Source of the DNA: Ophiostoma sp. CBS 140.51
Lineage: Eukaryota > Ascomycota > Sordariomycetes > Ophiostomatales > Ophiostomataceae
Reading direction: 5' to 3'
Length of the DNA: 64,000 nt
NCBI GenBank assembly: GCA_029298735.1
Contig: JANSLP010000127.1
Span: 1-64,000, forward strand
How positions within the stretch are numbered: position 1 is the first letter of the stretch; each line of letters opens with the position of its first letter. A program made the translations under genes and the position numbers. The notes beneath the pieces were generated by a model, which saw only the letters and a program-made list of their open reading frames with translations, had not been told where the DNA came from and did not search any database. Positions 46,956-58,431 of this stretch are shown one piece after another.

Positions 46956-47691
46956 GATGGGCGACTTTAACAAATCGAATCAATAGAAATCGTGAACGAA
47001 AAAATCAGGGTCGGACAGGTCGCGTTGTTGGGGAGAATGTCGGAAGCTCTTCTCGAAGTCGGAAGGATTCCAAAAGATGGATCGTGAGTTTCGATTGCTG
47101 AGTGAGAGATGCTGAGTGGGGGGGTAAATGTCGCTGGTCGCTGGCAAGCAGGTCGCGCCACACGGTCGAATTTGATGTACAATAAAAGATGCGAGTGCAA
47201 TCGGTCGTCGAAAAATAAAATAAAGGTCGAGAAATGAGTATGTTCGTCGAGACGACGTTGGATGCGAAAGTTGGAAAGGCAGGTCCGGGCTTTCTGCGAA
47301 AAGCTGAAGGGAAGCAGAGGCAAACTCGGCCCAAAATGTGCCAACGGGACCGTCAGGCCAACAGGCACAGTGCCTGTCAGTGGCTGTGCTTTCAGCGAGA
47401 GAGGGGCCCGCAGGAACTGCGCAAAAGAGCTGGCACTACGTCAGCGACCCATCTTGGCGCCCGCACCTACCGATCAGGACAAGGCACGAAAAGTGGCAGC
47501 TGAAAGGCTTAGTCATTCGCACTAACCGCAACAAGACTTTTCCCTTAAAACACGACAGAACTTGTCGTGACGGAACTAAACTAAATGCAAAACGGACTCT
47601 GTAAAATCTGTAAAACTACCAACGTCAGACACACTTTGTTGAGTGCCCACGACCACCACTGGTCAGACAAGAAGACGACCCCTGCCTCCCA
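46956..47691. other. Divergent promoter region (RVS161 / PTH)
   Basis: The spacer between divergent housekeeping genes. No other coding frame or RNA gene is supported. Confidence 0.5.
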
Positions 47692-48390
47692 ATGGCCGGC
47701 ATCTCCCATGTCCTCGTCCTCAGCATCGGCAACCCCGGGGTCTATCTCCACACCCTGCACTCGGCCGGCCATGCTGCCCTCGAGGCCTTGCGTCGCGAGC
47801 TGATTCTGCCGCCGTTTTCAAAAAGCCGCTTGTTTGGTGTGCAGTCGACGCCGACAACAGCATCAGCCGCCGTAATCGATGGGGTCCATTACACCTTGAT
47901 GCAAAGCCCGACGCTCATGAACGTCTCTGGACCTTGGGTTGCCAAGGCATGGAGAGGCGCTCTGAAAGATCTAGGCAACGATGCGACAGGCCGTGCAATC
48001 GACAGGCTAGGACTCATTGTCATACACGACGAACTGGAGGAGACGATGGGCATGCTCAAGGTCAGACCCTGGACGCGCAGTCATCGCGGCCACAATGGCT
48101 TGAAGAGCATCGCCACTCAACTACGGCCTGCCGAGTTCGAAGGAGCACATTGGGCGCGAGTGTCGGTGGGCATCGGCCGCCCGGACGAGCGCGACCGTAC
48201 GTCGGTGAGCGACTATGTTCTACGAAAGATGACGAACGAACAGCGAGGTACGCTTGACGACCTTGGGCCGGGCCTACTCAAAACAATCCAGTCGATCGAG
48301 GCGCAATGGGCAGCGGGGGAAGCCGTAGGGCCCAAGCCGCCGAAACCACCAAAGCAACCAAAGTTGCGGCCAAATGCACGGCAATCCTAA
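47692..48390 (+). CDS. PTH1: Peptidyl-tRNA hydrolase (bacterial-type Pth)
   Basis: Single-exon 232-aa enzyme that cleaves the ester of stalled peptidyl-tRNA, freeing tRNA. In fungi the bacterial-type enzyme normally serves mitochondria. Active-site features match bacterial Pth in order: Asn in SIGNPG (near residue 14), His in LHSAGHAALE (near 23), Asn in TLMNVSG (near 77), Asp in VIHDELEE (near 113) and the GHNGLKSI loop (near 134), then RVSVGIGRP. The length exceeds the bacterial 190-195 aa because of an internal stretch (residues 40-55) and a basic Pro/Lys-rich tail (PKPPKPPKQPK). No strong mitochondrial presequence is visible from the ATG at 47692. An upstream extension is not supported. 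Confidence 0.93.
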   Translation: MAGISHVLVLSIGNPGVYLHTLHSAGHAALEALRRELILPPFSKSRLFGVQSTPTTASAAVIDGVHYTLMQSPTLMNVSGPWVAKAWRGALKDLGNDATGRAIDRLGLIVIHDELEETMGMLKVRPWTRSHRGHNGLKSIATQLRPAEFEGAHWARVSVGIGRPDERDRTSVSDYVLRKMTNEQRGTLDDLGPGLLKTIQSIEAQWAAGEAVGPKPPKPPKQPKLRPNARQS

Positions 48391-48905
48391 TTGACAGAGG
48401 ACAAAGAGTCATGGGGGGAGGTAACGAAGGCATAATAGATCATAGATTTGCAGCATATTCGGGCATGGTTTACACCAAAGTTATTACAGGACGGAGTCAC
48501 GGATAATGATTTCACAAGCAAAAAGTGATTTGGTTTTGGTTTGATCATTTTTCGATTTTTAAGCCGGGAACAACTCAATGCTCCCTGGTTGCTTTTTTAT
48601 AGAAAATGATGGTCATTTCGAGAGTCGACCTCATCAACCTATGCACAAGCCATTTGTATGTTGTCTGACGGGTGCAATGCCACCCTTGCCACTCCAGAGG
48701 AACAAGACCTTGTAGCGAACAAGAGAAAAAGAAACAAAACGCCCTTTCACCAATTTTAACTGCCTATCCCAGAACCTTTTTTAGATACCCGAAAGCCATA
48801 AAAACAGGGCATCTCCCAGCAGAGCAACGACAGCTAGCCACACAGGCGACGACGAGACGACTTCCGAGGTCCCAACCGTGACGAGTTTTAGTTCAAAGTC
48901 ACCGC
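48391..48905. other. Convergent 3' flanks (PTH / uS10)
   Basis: Only untranslated 3' sequence is expected here; nothing else is seen. Confidence 0.5.
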
Positions 48906-49430
48906 TTAAGCAGCAATGGTGACCTCAACCTCGACGCCAGCCTCGACTGTAGGAATTATGTTAGCAGGTGTTTCCAATGACTATTGTTCTCGCGCGGGGC
49001 GATTCGACAAGGAAAAGACGTACTGTTGACAATGACGGACTTGACAACCTCGGTGGGGGCGTGCAGGTCGATGAGGCGCTTGTGGATACGCAGCTCGTAC
49101 ATGTCCCAGGTCTTGGAACCCTCACCGCAAGGGGTCTTGCGGGTGGTGATCTTCAGGTTCTTGGTCTGTTGTGGGAGAAAAAGAGATGGTTAGCAAGCGA
49201 ATTTTTTTTCGGACTGGCGATACACAAAGGGCAATCGTCCCGGTGGACAGAGGGCAACGTACGGGCAGGCGGACGGGGCCCTTGACGGGCAGGTCCTTGG
49301 AGCGGGCACGCTCGATCAGCTCAGTGCAGACGCGCTCCAGAGACTGGACCTTGCGGCTGGTCAGAGTGATGCGGATGCGGTGAGCCTTGGGCTGCTCAGC
49401 AAAGTCCTTCTCGCCCTTCTGGTAAGACAT
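48906..49430 (-). CDS. rps20: 40S ribosomal protein S20 (uS10)
   Basis: Three exons in transcript order, 49430-49263, 49165-49024 and 48946-48906, encode 116 aa, the usual length for eukaryotic uS10. Characteristic pieces are [39 protein letters not shown] across the first junction, [18 protein letters not shown], and the C-terminus [13 protein letters not shown] created by the last junction. The protein sits in the head of the small ribosomal subunit. Introns are 97 and 77 nt. A continuous reading through intron 1 gives a false C-terminus, so the spliced form is clearly correct. Confidence 0.97.
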
Positions 49431-49919
49431 GTTGACGGTTTGGGTGGGTGGTGGTTTCTTGAAAAGAAAAGTGTAATTTGTTTATTGTCGGGTATATCGT
49501 CACGACTCGAGACACGGTGGTACTGCGGCAAAGTGATGACGGGGGTTGGTTGTGAAAGGGAAGGAAAAAGCAGTGCAAGAGACTTCGCGATGGGAATCTT
49601 TTTTTTGTCCCCCTCCTCCACAAAATTTCGTGGGCTCCACTTAATTTTTCAGTGGTAGGGCATGCTACAAGTGGGGCGCGCGATGGTCAACTACTGTCAC
49701 GTGCATGATCTGATGACTCGAGCAGTTGCAACGAACTTCTCAACATTGTCGGCTCAAAAAAAAGACAGTTTTGATGGCGACTGTCTTTTAACAACTGGCC
49801 ATAATAATAAATATAAATGAAATATAATATAATAAAAATATCATACTGTGGCTTGTCAAGATATCTTATACAAAATAGTAAGGGCAAAAAAGAAGCAAAC
49901 AACCAAAAAAAATATTATT
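49431..49919. other. uS10 promoter and AT-rich spacer
   Basis: Upstream of the uS10 start, then an AT-rich stretch (49800-49915) leading to the tRNA terminator. No gene seen. Confidence 0.5.
49905..49912 (-). terminator. Pol III terminator of tRNA-Asp
   Basis: A run of eight A on the plus strand (eight T on the transcribed strand's RNA-like sense) starts about 8 bases past the tRNA 3' end, as expected for RNA polymerase III termination. Confidence 0.8.
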
Positions 49920-49991
49920 CTCTCTCGCCGGGAATTGAACCCGGGTCCCGGGCGTGACAAGCCCGTATACTGACCACTATACTACAAGAGA
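49920..49991 (-). tRNA. tRNA-Asp (GTC anticodon), intronless
   Basis: The minus strand folds as a cloverleaf. The 7-bp acceptor stem TCTCTTG / CGAGAGA has one T-G wobble. The D arm contains AGTGGTCAGTAT. The anticodon stem GGGC..GCCC holds the loop TTGTCAC (anticodon GTC, Asp). The T arm is CCGGG-TTCAATT-CCCGG. The discriminator base is G (position 49920), the identity base of eukaryotic tRNA-Asp. No intron is present. Internal A and B boxes are intact. Confidence 0.97.
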
Positions 49992-50595
49992 TAGTATTTG
50001 ATGCGATTCGGTCTTCGAATAGCAGAATATAAAGGTATCCCTCTGGTTTGGTCAATTAATCAATTCTACCAACTACGCGCGGACTACCCTCTACACGAAG
50101 CGATCTTTGACTACAATACAAAACGACAAACTACACCATTCACATTGCAATTCAACATGTTCATAAAACAAAAACAGTTCAACTTTTTCGCAATGCTAAT
50201 AATGATTCAATAAAATGAAGAAACAGAAACTAACAGTCTTCATCTGTCTTTCCCTCGTTCTAAGTCGTCCTTAAGCAGTCCACTTGACCAAAGGACCCCC
50301 TTTTTTCCCTTCCATCCATGCGTCCGGTAAGAATAAAAAAGAGATGAACTCCTGTCAAAGACACAAGACTAGCTCCGTCACGATGTTTTCGATATTCGTT
50401 CCGAAAAGATTTGCCTGTGCAGTGCAGACAGGACAGTGTAGTAGGCAGCAAAGGGTATGTATATACGTGTATCAAAGATCGCAACAATAATGACAAAAAA
50501 AGAAAGCAAAAACCACAGGCCCGCACCATTTCTCTCATGCGTTTCGTTCACGGCCCATAGTCTAAGAATGTCCACAAGGATTGAGACAAGTCACA
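49992..50595. other. Intergenic (tRNA upstream / GRR1 3' flank)
   Basis: No further gene is seen. The part near 50596 is the 3' UTR of the F-box gene. Confidence 0.5.
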
Positions 50596-53310
50596 TCATA
50601 CAACACCACTGCTGCTTCCGCCAGCTGGTGGTTGAGGCTCACCATGCTGTGATGAGCTGGGCCGCGTCAGCGATGCCGTGCTTGCCCCAGTGGGAGTAGT
50701 GACGGTCCCAGGAAAGCCAGAAGCGGAGGCCGCGGCAGGCATTTGCCATAAATGGGCCTGGCTCTGTACAGGTCCCGCAAGTGCGTCTCCTTGGTACGAC
50801 GGGACTCTAACAGGGGCCACGCTAGCAGTTGATGTCGCAAATGGAATAGATTGGTGGGGTGGGCCGGCCTCAAAGAGACCATTGGTTGCTGCAGCGTTTC
50901 CGGCCGGTATAGAAGGTCCCAATTCTGCAGGATGGCCTGCTCCTGCGAACTGAGCATTCGATTGCTGCGGATGCTGCGGTTGCTGCGGATGCTGGGGCGC
51001 AACCTGGGGATTCTCTGGAAACCTAACCAGCTGGACATACCCTCCCGGCATATATGGTAGTGGCGTTGCGCCAGACAGCAGGTGTGGCATATTTGTCGGT
51101 GGAGGGACGGGGATCGTGTTGGCGTTGTTTACACCAGTTGCGGTGGCAGGGCCAACACCACCAGCAGGCGCTGTCGCTGGCGGAACATCAATAACCATTT
51201 CGCTAGTCTCATCCAGGCCGTCATCGTCAGTGGGAGCATCCACCTCCGTCTCGTCAAAATTGAGCATATGCCCATTTGCAGCAGCATTCGGTGCTGGCCC
51301 GGCAAGGTATTCCACCGTCGTTCTGTGATGGGTCGGTATCGCGGCAATGACGGGCGGTCGGTCACGGTACGCGGCATAGCCAGGCTGGTGGTTCAAGTGA
51401 TCCCGCAGATCGGAGACACCCTCGCCGGAAAAGACGCAAAACACTTCGCGCTGGTGCAGTGTGAACTCTGGAGGTGGGCTTCGGCAGAAGCGGTTTAAAT
51501 CTTCTCTGAGGAAGGCAGGGACACCAGTCAGACTGAGGTGTGTGAGGCGGTGGCACGAGTTCAAAAGCTTAATGATGCCCTAAATAGTGAAACAAATGGT
51601 CAGCAGAAGAAAAGGGAAACAAGATGCTTGTAGTAGCGCCACCATATACGAGGATATGCGTATGGTTATAACTTACACGAATGGTGAGTGAGGTACAGTA
51701 GCTGAGGTGAACACGCTCCAAACTGCTGTGGCTGTAGTACTGATTGTCGATAACATTGCCCTCCGCGTCCCGTCGTTGCCGGTGCCGCTGGTTGGCCCTA
51801 GCAAGCGCGTTCACGCTCTCGTCTGTGATGTTGCTGCACTTGACCAGACCAATGCGCTTCAGTTTCGGCAACGTAGCAAGGCGTGTAACCGAGTCGTCAG
51901 TGAGATGGACGCAACAGCCGAGATCAATGTATCGTATACGGTTGCAGCAGTGCACCAGCCTCTTGACGGCCTCGTCGGTGATTTGGCTGCAGTGACCTAG
52001 GTGCACATAGTGCAGGTTCTTGCCCAGCCTTGCGATGGAGTGGACTGCGTTATCAGTGATGTTCCGGCACTTGGCAAGAACAAGGTTACGCAGGCGAGGC
52101 GCCACGGTGATGATCCGGTCAACGGCTTGGTCCGTCAGCCGAACACAAGACGTCAGGTCAAGGATACGAAGGTGTTCGTACACCCGCTCGGCGGGCAGGT
52201 TGAGAAAGGCGGCGTCGCTGATGAGCTCACAGCCAGCCAGGCGCAACTCCCGGAGGGCCTGGCCCTGTGCCATGAGCTCTGTGATGGGTTCGTTCGTGAT
52301 GAGTCTGCATTGGTGAAGATCTATTTCAAGAATGTTAGGACAGTGCGTTGCAAAGGCGCGAACCGCATCGTCCGTCAGCTGAGAACAGTCGTTGAGTTTG
52401 ATCTAAGAGATGGTTAGTCACCAATAACAGAAGTCTCGATAAACAGTTTAACAACAATCGGAGTACTCACTCTCTTAATGTATTTGCAGCTTTCGGCAAG
52501 CTTGATCATGCCCTCGTTGGAGATTCTTGTGCAGTTCGAGACATTCAGGCCCTGCAGTCTCCTGCAATGCTCGGCAATAGCAAATACGGTGGCCTCAGTG
52601 ATCTGGTCGTCTCCGGAGATGTCGAGCGCGAGAAGATGGTGGCTGTCCTGCACGAGCGGAATGAGGCCTATGTCGGTCAGGTTCTTGCAGTTTGTCAGGG
52701 TTAAACGCTCGATGCGGTTGCAGACAGCAAGAGGCAGAACGCTTCCATCGTTCACTTTGTCAGCGATGGACGCCAGATTCAGCCGCTTGATGAAGTCCTT
52801 GTAGTGAAAGTACTGGTTGGGTACTCCGAGCGTTTGGCAGATAGACTGGTGGCGGGTCCAATTTGTGCAAGCAGGCCTATGCCAGAGCAAATCGACGGAG
52901 TTTCTTGCCCATCGCTTGGAGGTGAGCATGCAGTGCAGCAGATCTGAGGGTGATGCCAGCTTGGCGAATATCGATATGAGGATCTCATTTGGCAGCCTGT
53001 TAACCGGGGGGATGCACACATTGCCGTCGCCGTCGTCTGCTACGTGCATATCTTGCAGATTTGAGACGCCAAGGGAGGATTCGGAGTCATTGGGAGCAAG
53101 GAAAAAGTCCGACTCCTCATTGTCGTTAGGAGCGGGGGAGTTTGTCGACGAGGAAGAGCGAGATTCCTGAACTGTGCCCGTCTCCGAATCTTCGGTCGTC
53201 AAGGCAGCCTGGGAGGACGATTGGGCAGCCATGACATCCAGTGAGGGGGCTTGTTGCCGCCGTGTAGCCCTGCCGTTTGAGGGTCCGCTGTCGGGCGGCA
53301 GAGCAGCCAT
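50596..53310 (-). CDS. grr1: F-box / leucine-rich repeat protein GRR1 (SCF ubiquitin ligase subunit)
   Basis: Three exons in transcript order, 53310-52471, 52402-51677 and 51579-50596, encode 849 aa. I chose the ATG at 53310 (MAALPPDSG, context ACCATGG) as the first true ATG; further upstream only a GTG continues the frame. After an acidic, Ser-rich N-terminus comes an F-box near residues 102-148 (NRLPNEILISIFAKL, LTSKRWARNSVDLLWHRP) that binds Skp1. A run of about 12 Cys-containing LRRs follows (about 185-540), with repeated LxxCxxITDxAV units that form the substrate arc. The C-terminus is Pro/Gln/Ala-rich and disordered, with an HPQQPQHPQQ repeat. Grr1 targets G1 cyclins and glucose-signalling regulators in yeast, and family members shape nutrient response and development in moulds. 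Both introns (68 and 97 nt) are in phase 0 between repeats. Confidence 0.95.
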
Positions 53311-56173
53311 GGTCGAGAACGATGGCAAGTTTCGGACAGTCGCCACGATAGCTTTCAGCTGTCCGGTCGATTCACCAGTCACAAAAGGCTCTGCACTGAG
53401 GTCTGTAAAGCCTTAAAGGCCGGTCGCTGGATGGGCAAAATGGCACCGGTGGCAGCGAAATTGGGAGGCTCCCTTGACGAAGCTCTTCCGAAAGCAAGAA
53501 GCGAATCTTGTTTCTTGCCAGCACCTCTCCGTGCAACGTCTTTGCAAGCGACCAAATCGGCGATGTTTTCAATGTCGAAGAGGGCGATACTGTCTACCAA
53601 TGTAAAATGGAAGTGAGGAAAGCCGTCGGGGCGATGGGAGGTTGCCACGGTCGTATGGAAATGGAGGGGCAGGAAAATCGTTGGTGGTCGAGACTTTGGG
53701 CGAAACCGCTGGTGATGGAAACAGGCGTTGTTTCAGTGGATGCTTCAGCGAAAACAGGACAGGTCGAATCGAAGCCACACAAAGGGACACAAATGCAGAT
53801 GCGATGGATAGGAAGAGAATGAGGCTCGTCGTACGTCGGGGTGCGAAAGGGCGAGATGATGGATGGTTCCTCGTAGCGGCTGGGTTGGTTGGGCTAAAAC
53901 ATGATGCTTGGATGATTAAAAATAAGAAAGGGAGCGAACGGCCAGGCCGGCGGAAATACATCAGAGGCGCCCAGATGCCCTTGGCGTTTCTGGTCTTCGT
54001 CACCATATGGCGGCTTGTTTCGATCTTGTTTAGGGCAGGTGCGGGCCAACCGAGCCACTGTAGCGCAGCTCGTATTAGCGCAATGGCCACAGAAGGTCAC
54101 AAAAAATAGGCCTGTGGCGCCTGGACTATGCGGGCTGGCCGCTGTATTGGGAGGATTAGTAGGATTAGGAGGGGAAGGAGGACCCTGCGAGCCAGCTACT
54201 TCCAGCGAGTGTTACGAACACATTGAGCCCTGGTGCCCCGGTGCCTCAGGTCCAGAATGCTCCAGATACAGGGGGCAGAAGGGGTTGGGGTAAAGGCAAG
54301 GGGCAAAATAGTGGGGCCTTCTTCAGCCTTGTCCATCCCTTGGCCAGTGACATGATTACAGGCGTCCGCAAACAGTGGTACTTTGCCCTAGCAACGATGC
54401 TCTTTCAGCAGACCGCATTCTTTTGACAAGCTGAGAGATTGCAAAGGGCGTAAGGAAGGAAAATGTCAATAAATTCGGTAAAATTTTGAGCCACCAGCGA
54501 GATGTAAGATACTTTTAAAATGCAACAAGGGCCCTACAACAAACGGTTTGCTACTTGTTCTTTCATTCGCTTGTCCATTCTGTCAATAGATAAAGCGCCA
54601 CGCGGCGTGCAGATTCAGAACACAAATAGAGACAAATAAGATACATCAAACGTGGCGGCGTCATGTGCGCAGTGGTTTGTCTCGCACCGTCCGCCACCTG
54701 TTCCGCTGATGACCAAGCAGACAGGACAGCTTATTCGGCGGCCAAGGCAGGCTGTTGGCCATCACGACTAGACATGCAGAATTGGGATCAAAGGTCACAA
54801 AGTGACATAGTGACGAAGTGGTCACACCCTTTTGTCCCCATCACTCCTGTCGAAAGAACTATGGGAAGGAACAGCCCGTCCAAGCTGCAGTCAACACACT
54901 CGTGCAGTGGTGTCCTGGCCTCTCATTCGTTACTAGCACAGCACCTCATCAAGGGAAGGTGCCGTTCGGCGCTTAGCAGCGCTTCACATCCACCACTTAA
55001 ATCCCTTCACACTTTTGACCCTGCTGTTTCTATTTATGTGAAATAGTACGGGGCTCACTAACATTGTGTTGTTTACTCCGTTGCTCGACAATATCAACAA
55101 AAGTCCTACTAGACTTTCGGGTCCTTTTCCCACCGCCATCTCCCAGACCTACGCACAGCGCCTCAGCAGACGCATGGGCATCTATCCGACACACGCCCGC
55201 ATATGCTGTGTCTTTACCACAGACGTGCGATTCCTTCAACAGGCGGTGTCCTCGTGGAAAGGACAATGGGGGCCTTGATTACGGTGACATGGCTAAATGT
55301 GCACCCACTCCAGCTGGGAGTGGTGCTGGACGTCGAGAAAAAGAATATTGGACAGGCGATCTTTGTCACGACAAATGCAATATGAGTACCATTTGATCAT
55401 ATGGCCCCTCTTCTGGGACCAACAATCCCCGTTATCTCGATAAGCGTGGCCGTTGGTACAACAGATAATAAGTAGTGGCCGTTGCAACTTCAATCAACTT
55501 TAATTCACAAGTTCTGCCGGTACTCTCTGGTGTTATTACGTCCGTTTTGAAGGCAGAATAATATCATGTATTTACATTTAGACAAGTGGACTTTTGTAGC
55601 ATTATTCTGTTTTATCATGTCATTTTCTTCTATGTTCTTATCTATATTTTTCTTGTTTTTAATTTTCATTCTCAAATACATTTCAACTTCCAAGCAAAAT
55701 AGGTATAATTTTAATAAATAAGATAAAATATACCCTACTCAAGCATAAAAAAAATGCTTTTAAAAGGAACAAGTTAATAGAATGTCATTCAAGATCTATT
55801 ACCATTATTCAAAAGGTCTTCATCTAAGCTAAATTGTTTACGGAGGTCCCAACCGTATTCCCCAAACAATCGAGATAACCTTGAAATGATCGTGCGCCTC
55901 CATCACTTGTATAAGGTTAGAGCCGGTTGCACCAAAAGTAGCATATTATGACGTCTCGCCCCCACATTGGGCCGACCAAGCCAGGTTGTTAGCTCCACGA
56001 GTTTTGCTCTTTCAGTGCATCAGCGCCTGCCAGGCCTCTGACAAGTTTTTGTCAGCCCACTTTCGCATCTACATCCGACAACCGACAGCCATTCGATTGG
56101 CCTCGACGGAACTTGAAACCTCAAGCCGCAAAACAGACGAATTGATCAGAGAGCACCACACTACCGACGCAGA
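53311..56173. other. Intergenic, GRR1 leader and AT-rich island
   Basis: The part to about 54100 is probably the GRR1 promoter and 5' leader; its open frames lack domains. Four GTCAC/GTGAC pentamers cluster within 54794-54825. At 55540-55830 lies a markedly AT-rich island with no coding sense. No gene is supported. Confidence 0.45.
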
Positions 56174-57394
56174 ATGTTACAGAGAATCGCTGCACGAATG
56201 GCGACGGCGGGCGCACGCCCATTGCCCACTACCCTGAGCGGTGGCCATTTCGCGAAACCGATCCAGACCTTCCAGCGCCGGACGTTCCTCCGCTCGCGTG
56301 ACGGCACTGTCCGCGGCTCGACCTACGATACGCTCAATGTCTCGAAGCTGGCGCGCGACCGCCACGACTACGACCGCACGCGGCTCATCTTTCTGGCAAC
56401 GGGGTCCGTGGCCGGGCTCATTGCCATGTGTTTCACAGGCTGGCAGATCAAGAAGGCACTCGAGCAAAACCCCAAGAAGCTGGACGCGACTGGCACATCA
56501 CCTAGTGACATTGCGCCACGCAAGATCATTGTGCACGACAAGGACGGCCGCGAGATTGTGCCCACGGGCAACAGCACGATCACCGAGTTCCCCCGGACCG
56601 TAGACCTGCCGCTGAAGCTTACTGGCGAGACAGCACAGACACCCGCCCCAGACGCCGTGGTTGTCGTGCCGCCATTGGACGGCCGTGATGGCCCCGCAAC
56701 AGAATACACGCTCGTTGGTCTCGGCTTACGGACCGTCACGTTCCTAAAGCTTGAGGTTTACGTCGTCGGCTTCTACGTTGCGACGGCCGACATTGCGGCG
56801 CTGCAGAACCGCCTGATCAAGCGCGTCAACCCTATTGCTACGGCACTGGTGTCTGGAGAGAAGACGGAGCTGCGGGCGTCGCTGGTCGACCCGACTGAGA
56901 GCCAGGTCATTTGGGACGCCCTGCTTGAAGAGGGCATCCCCGCGCGGTCGCTGTTCCGCATTATCCCGGTGCGCGACACTGACTTCCCCCACCTTCGTGA
57001 CGGCCTCGTTCGGGCTATCAAGGGCCAGTCGGCTCGGATCCTGGACAAGGAGAAGGAGAATATTGGAGCGACAGGCAACGGCACTGCTCCCGACTTTGGC
57101 GAGTCCATCAAGGGCTTCCGCCATATCTTTAACCGCGGCAAGGCGAAGAAGGGCCGGGAGCTGCTGATTTTGCGCGGCTCTGATGGTGCGCTAAATGTCA
57201 TCTTCGACGACGGCCGGTCAATGGGTCGCCAACTGCTGGGCTGTGTCAACGACGAGCGCGTGTCACGGGCATTGTGGTTGAATTACCTGGGCGGTGCGAA
57301 CGTGGCCAGCGAGGCGGCGCGCCAGAGCATCGCGAACGGCATGATTGAGTTTGTTGAGCGGCCGATCGGTACGGTGGCCGCACAAGTTGTATGA
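56174..57394 (+). CDS. AIM18: Mitochondrial chalcone-isomerase-like protein (AIM18/AIM46 family)
   Basis: Single-exon 406-aa protein. The first 45 residues are Arg/Ala-rich without acidic residues (MLQRIAARMATAGARPLP), as in a mitochondrial presequence. A membrane span follows near residues 70-90 (LIFLATGSVAGLIAMCFTGW). After a linker, the chalcone-isomerase fold spans about 165-400. LVGLGLRTVTFLKLEVYVVGFYV and the C-terminal GRSMGRQLLGCVNDERVSRALWLNYLGG segments are diagnostic (cores GLRTVTFLKLEVYVVG and LWLNYLGG). Yeast Aim18 and Aim46 are inner-membrane proteins of this fold, reported to bind heme and without known isomerase activity. The start at 56174 is favoured by the presequence; Met9 is an alternative. 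Confidence 0.93.
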   Translation: MLQRIAARMATAGARPLPTTLSGGHFAKPIQTFQRRTFLRSRDGTVRGSTYDTLNVSKLARDRHDYDRTRLIFLATGSVAGLIAMCFTGWQIKKALEQNPKKLDATGTSPSDIAPRKIIVHDKDGREIVPTGNSTITEFPRTVDLPLKLTGETAQTPAPDAVVVVPPLDGRDGPATEYTLVGLGLRTVTFLKLEVYVVGFYVATADIAALQNRLIKRVNPIATALVSGEKTELRASLVDPTESQVIWDALLEEGIPARSLFRIIPVRDTDFPHLRDGLVRAIKGQSARILDKEKENIGATGNGTAPDFGESIKGFRHIFNRGKAKKGRELLILRGSDGALNVIFDDGRSMGRQLLGCVNDERVSRALWLNYLGGANVASEAARQSIANGMIEFVERPIGTVAAQVV

Positions 57395-57801
57395 GGTAGT
57401 CTGCATCTGCCATGTATATTTATCAAAACTCTTCTTTTGCATTTCGGGCATAAAATGGCTAAACAACCAATGGGAATTGTATCGTATCTTCTTTGTAAAC
57501 AAATCACGTTGCATCAGAAGCGTCACAAAGTGTCTCCTCATGTCGACGCCGCAAGACGGTCATGTATCATTTAACACGGGAAACACAGTAATTAAATGGG
57601 CAATGAGCTGCAATGCGAGCTACTGCTTACTTGCAGCAATATCTATTAAAGCAAATCTTGCAGTAAAGCAAATCGCTAAATCTATGTCATCAATGTGTGG
57701 GTGGCAGTGAGATTCAGTGGACGCGCATGCGGTAGCTGCCGTGTAAGACACTCGCAACCCTCCAATAGAAACAACAACTTATTTCGGGTAAAATGGAACC
57801 T
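57395..57801. other. Convergent 3' flanks (AIM18 / glutaredoxin)
   Basis: Untranslated sequence only; no other feature is seen. Confidence 0.5.

Positions 57802-58431
<630 letters not shown>

Noticed and set aside
53642..54109. 155-codon plus-strand frame and its antisense partner upstream of GRR1
   Set aside because: No recognisable domain; the position fits the GRR1 promoter and 5' leader.
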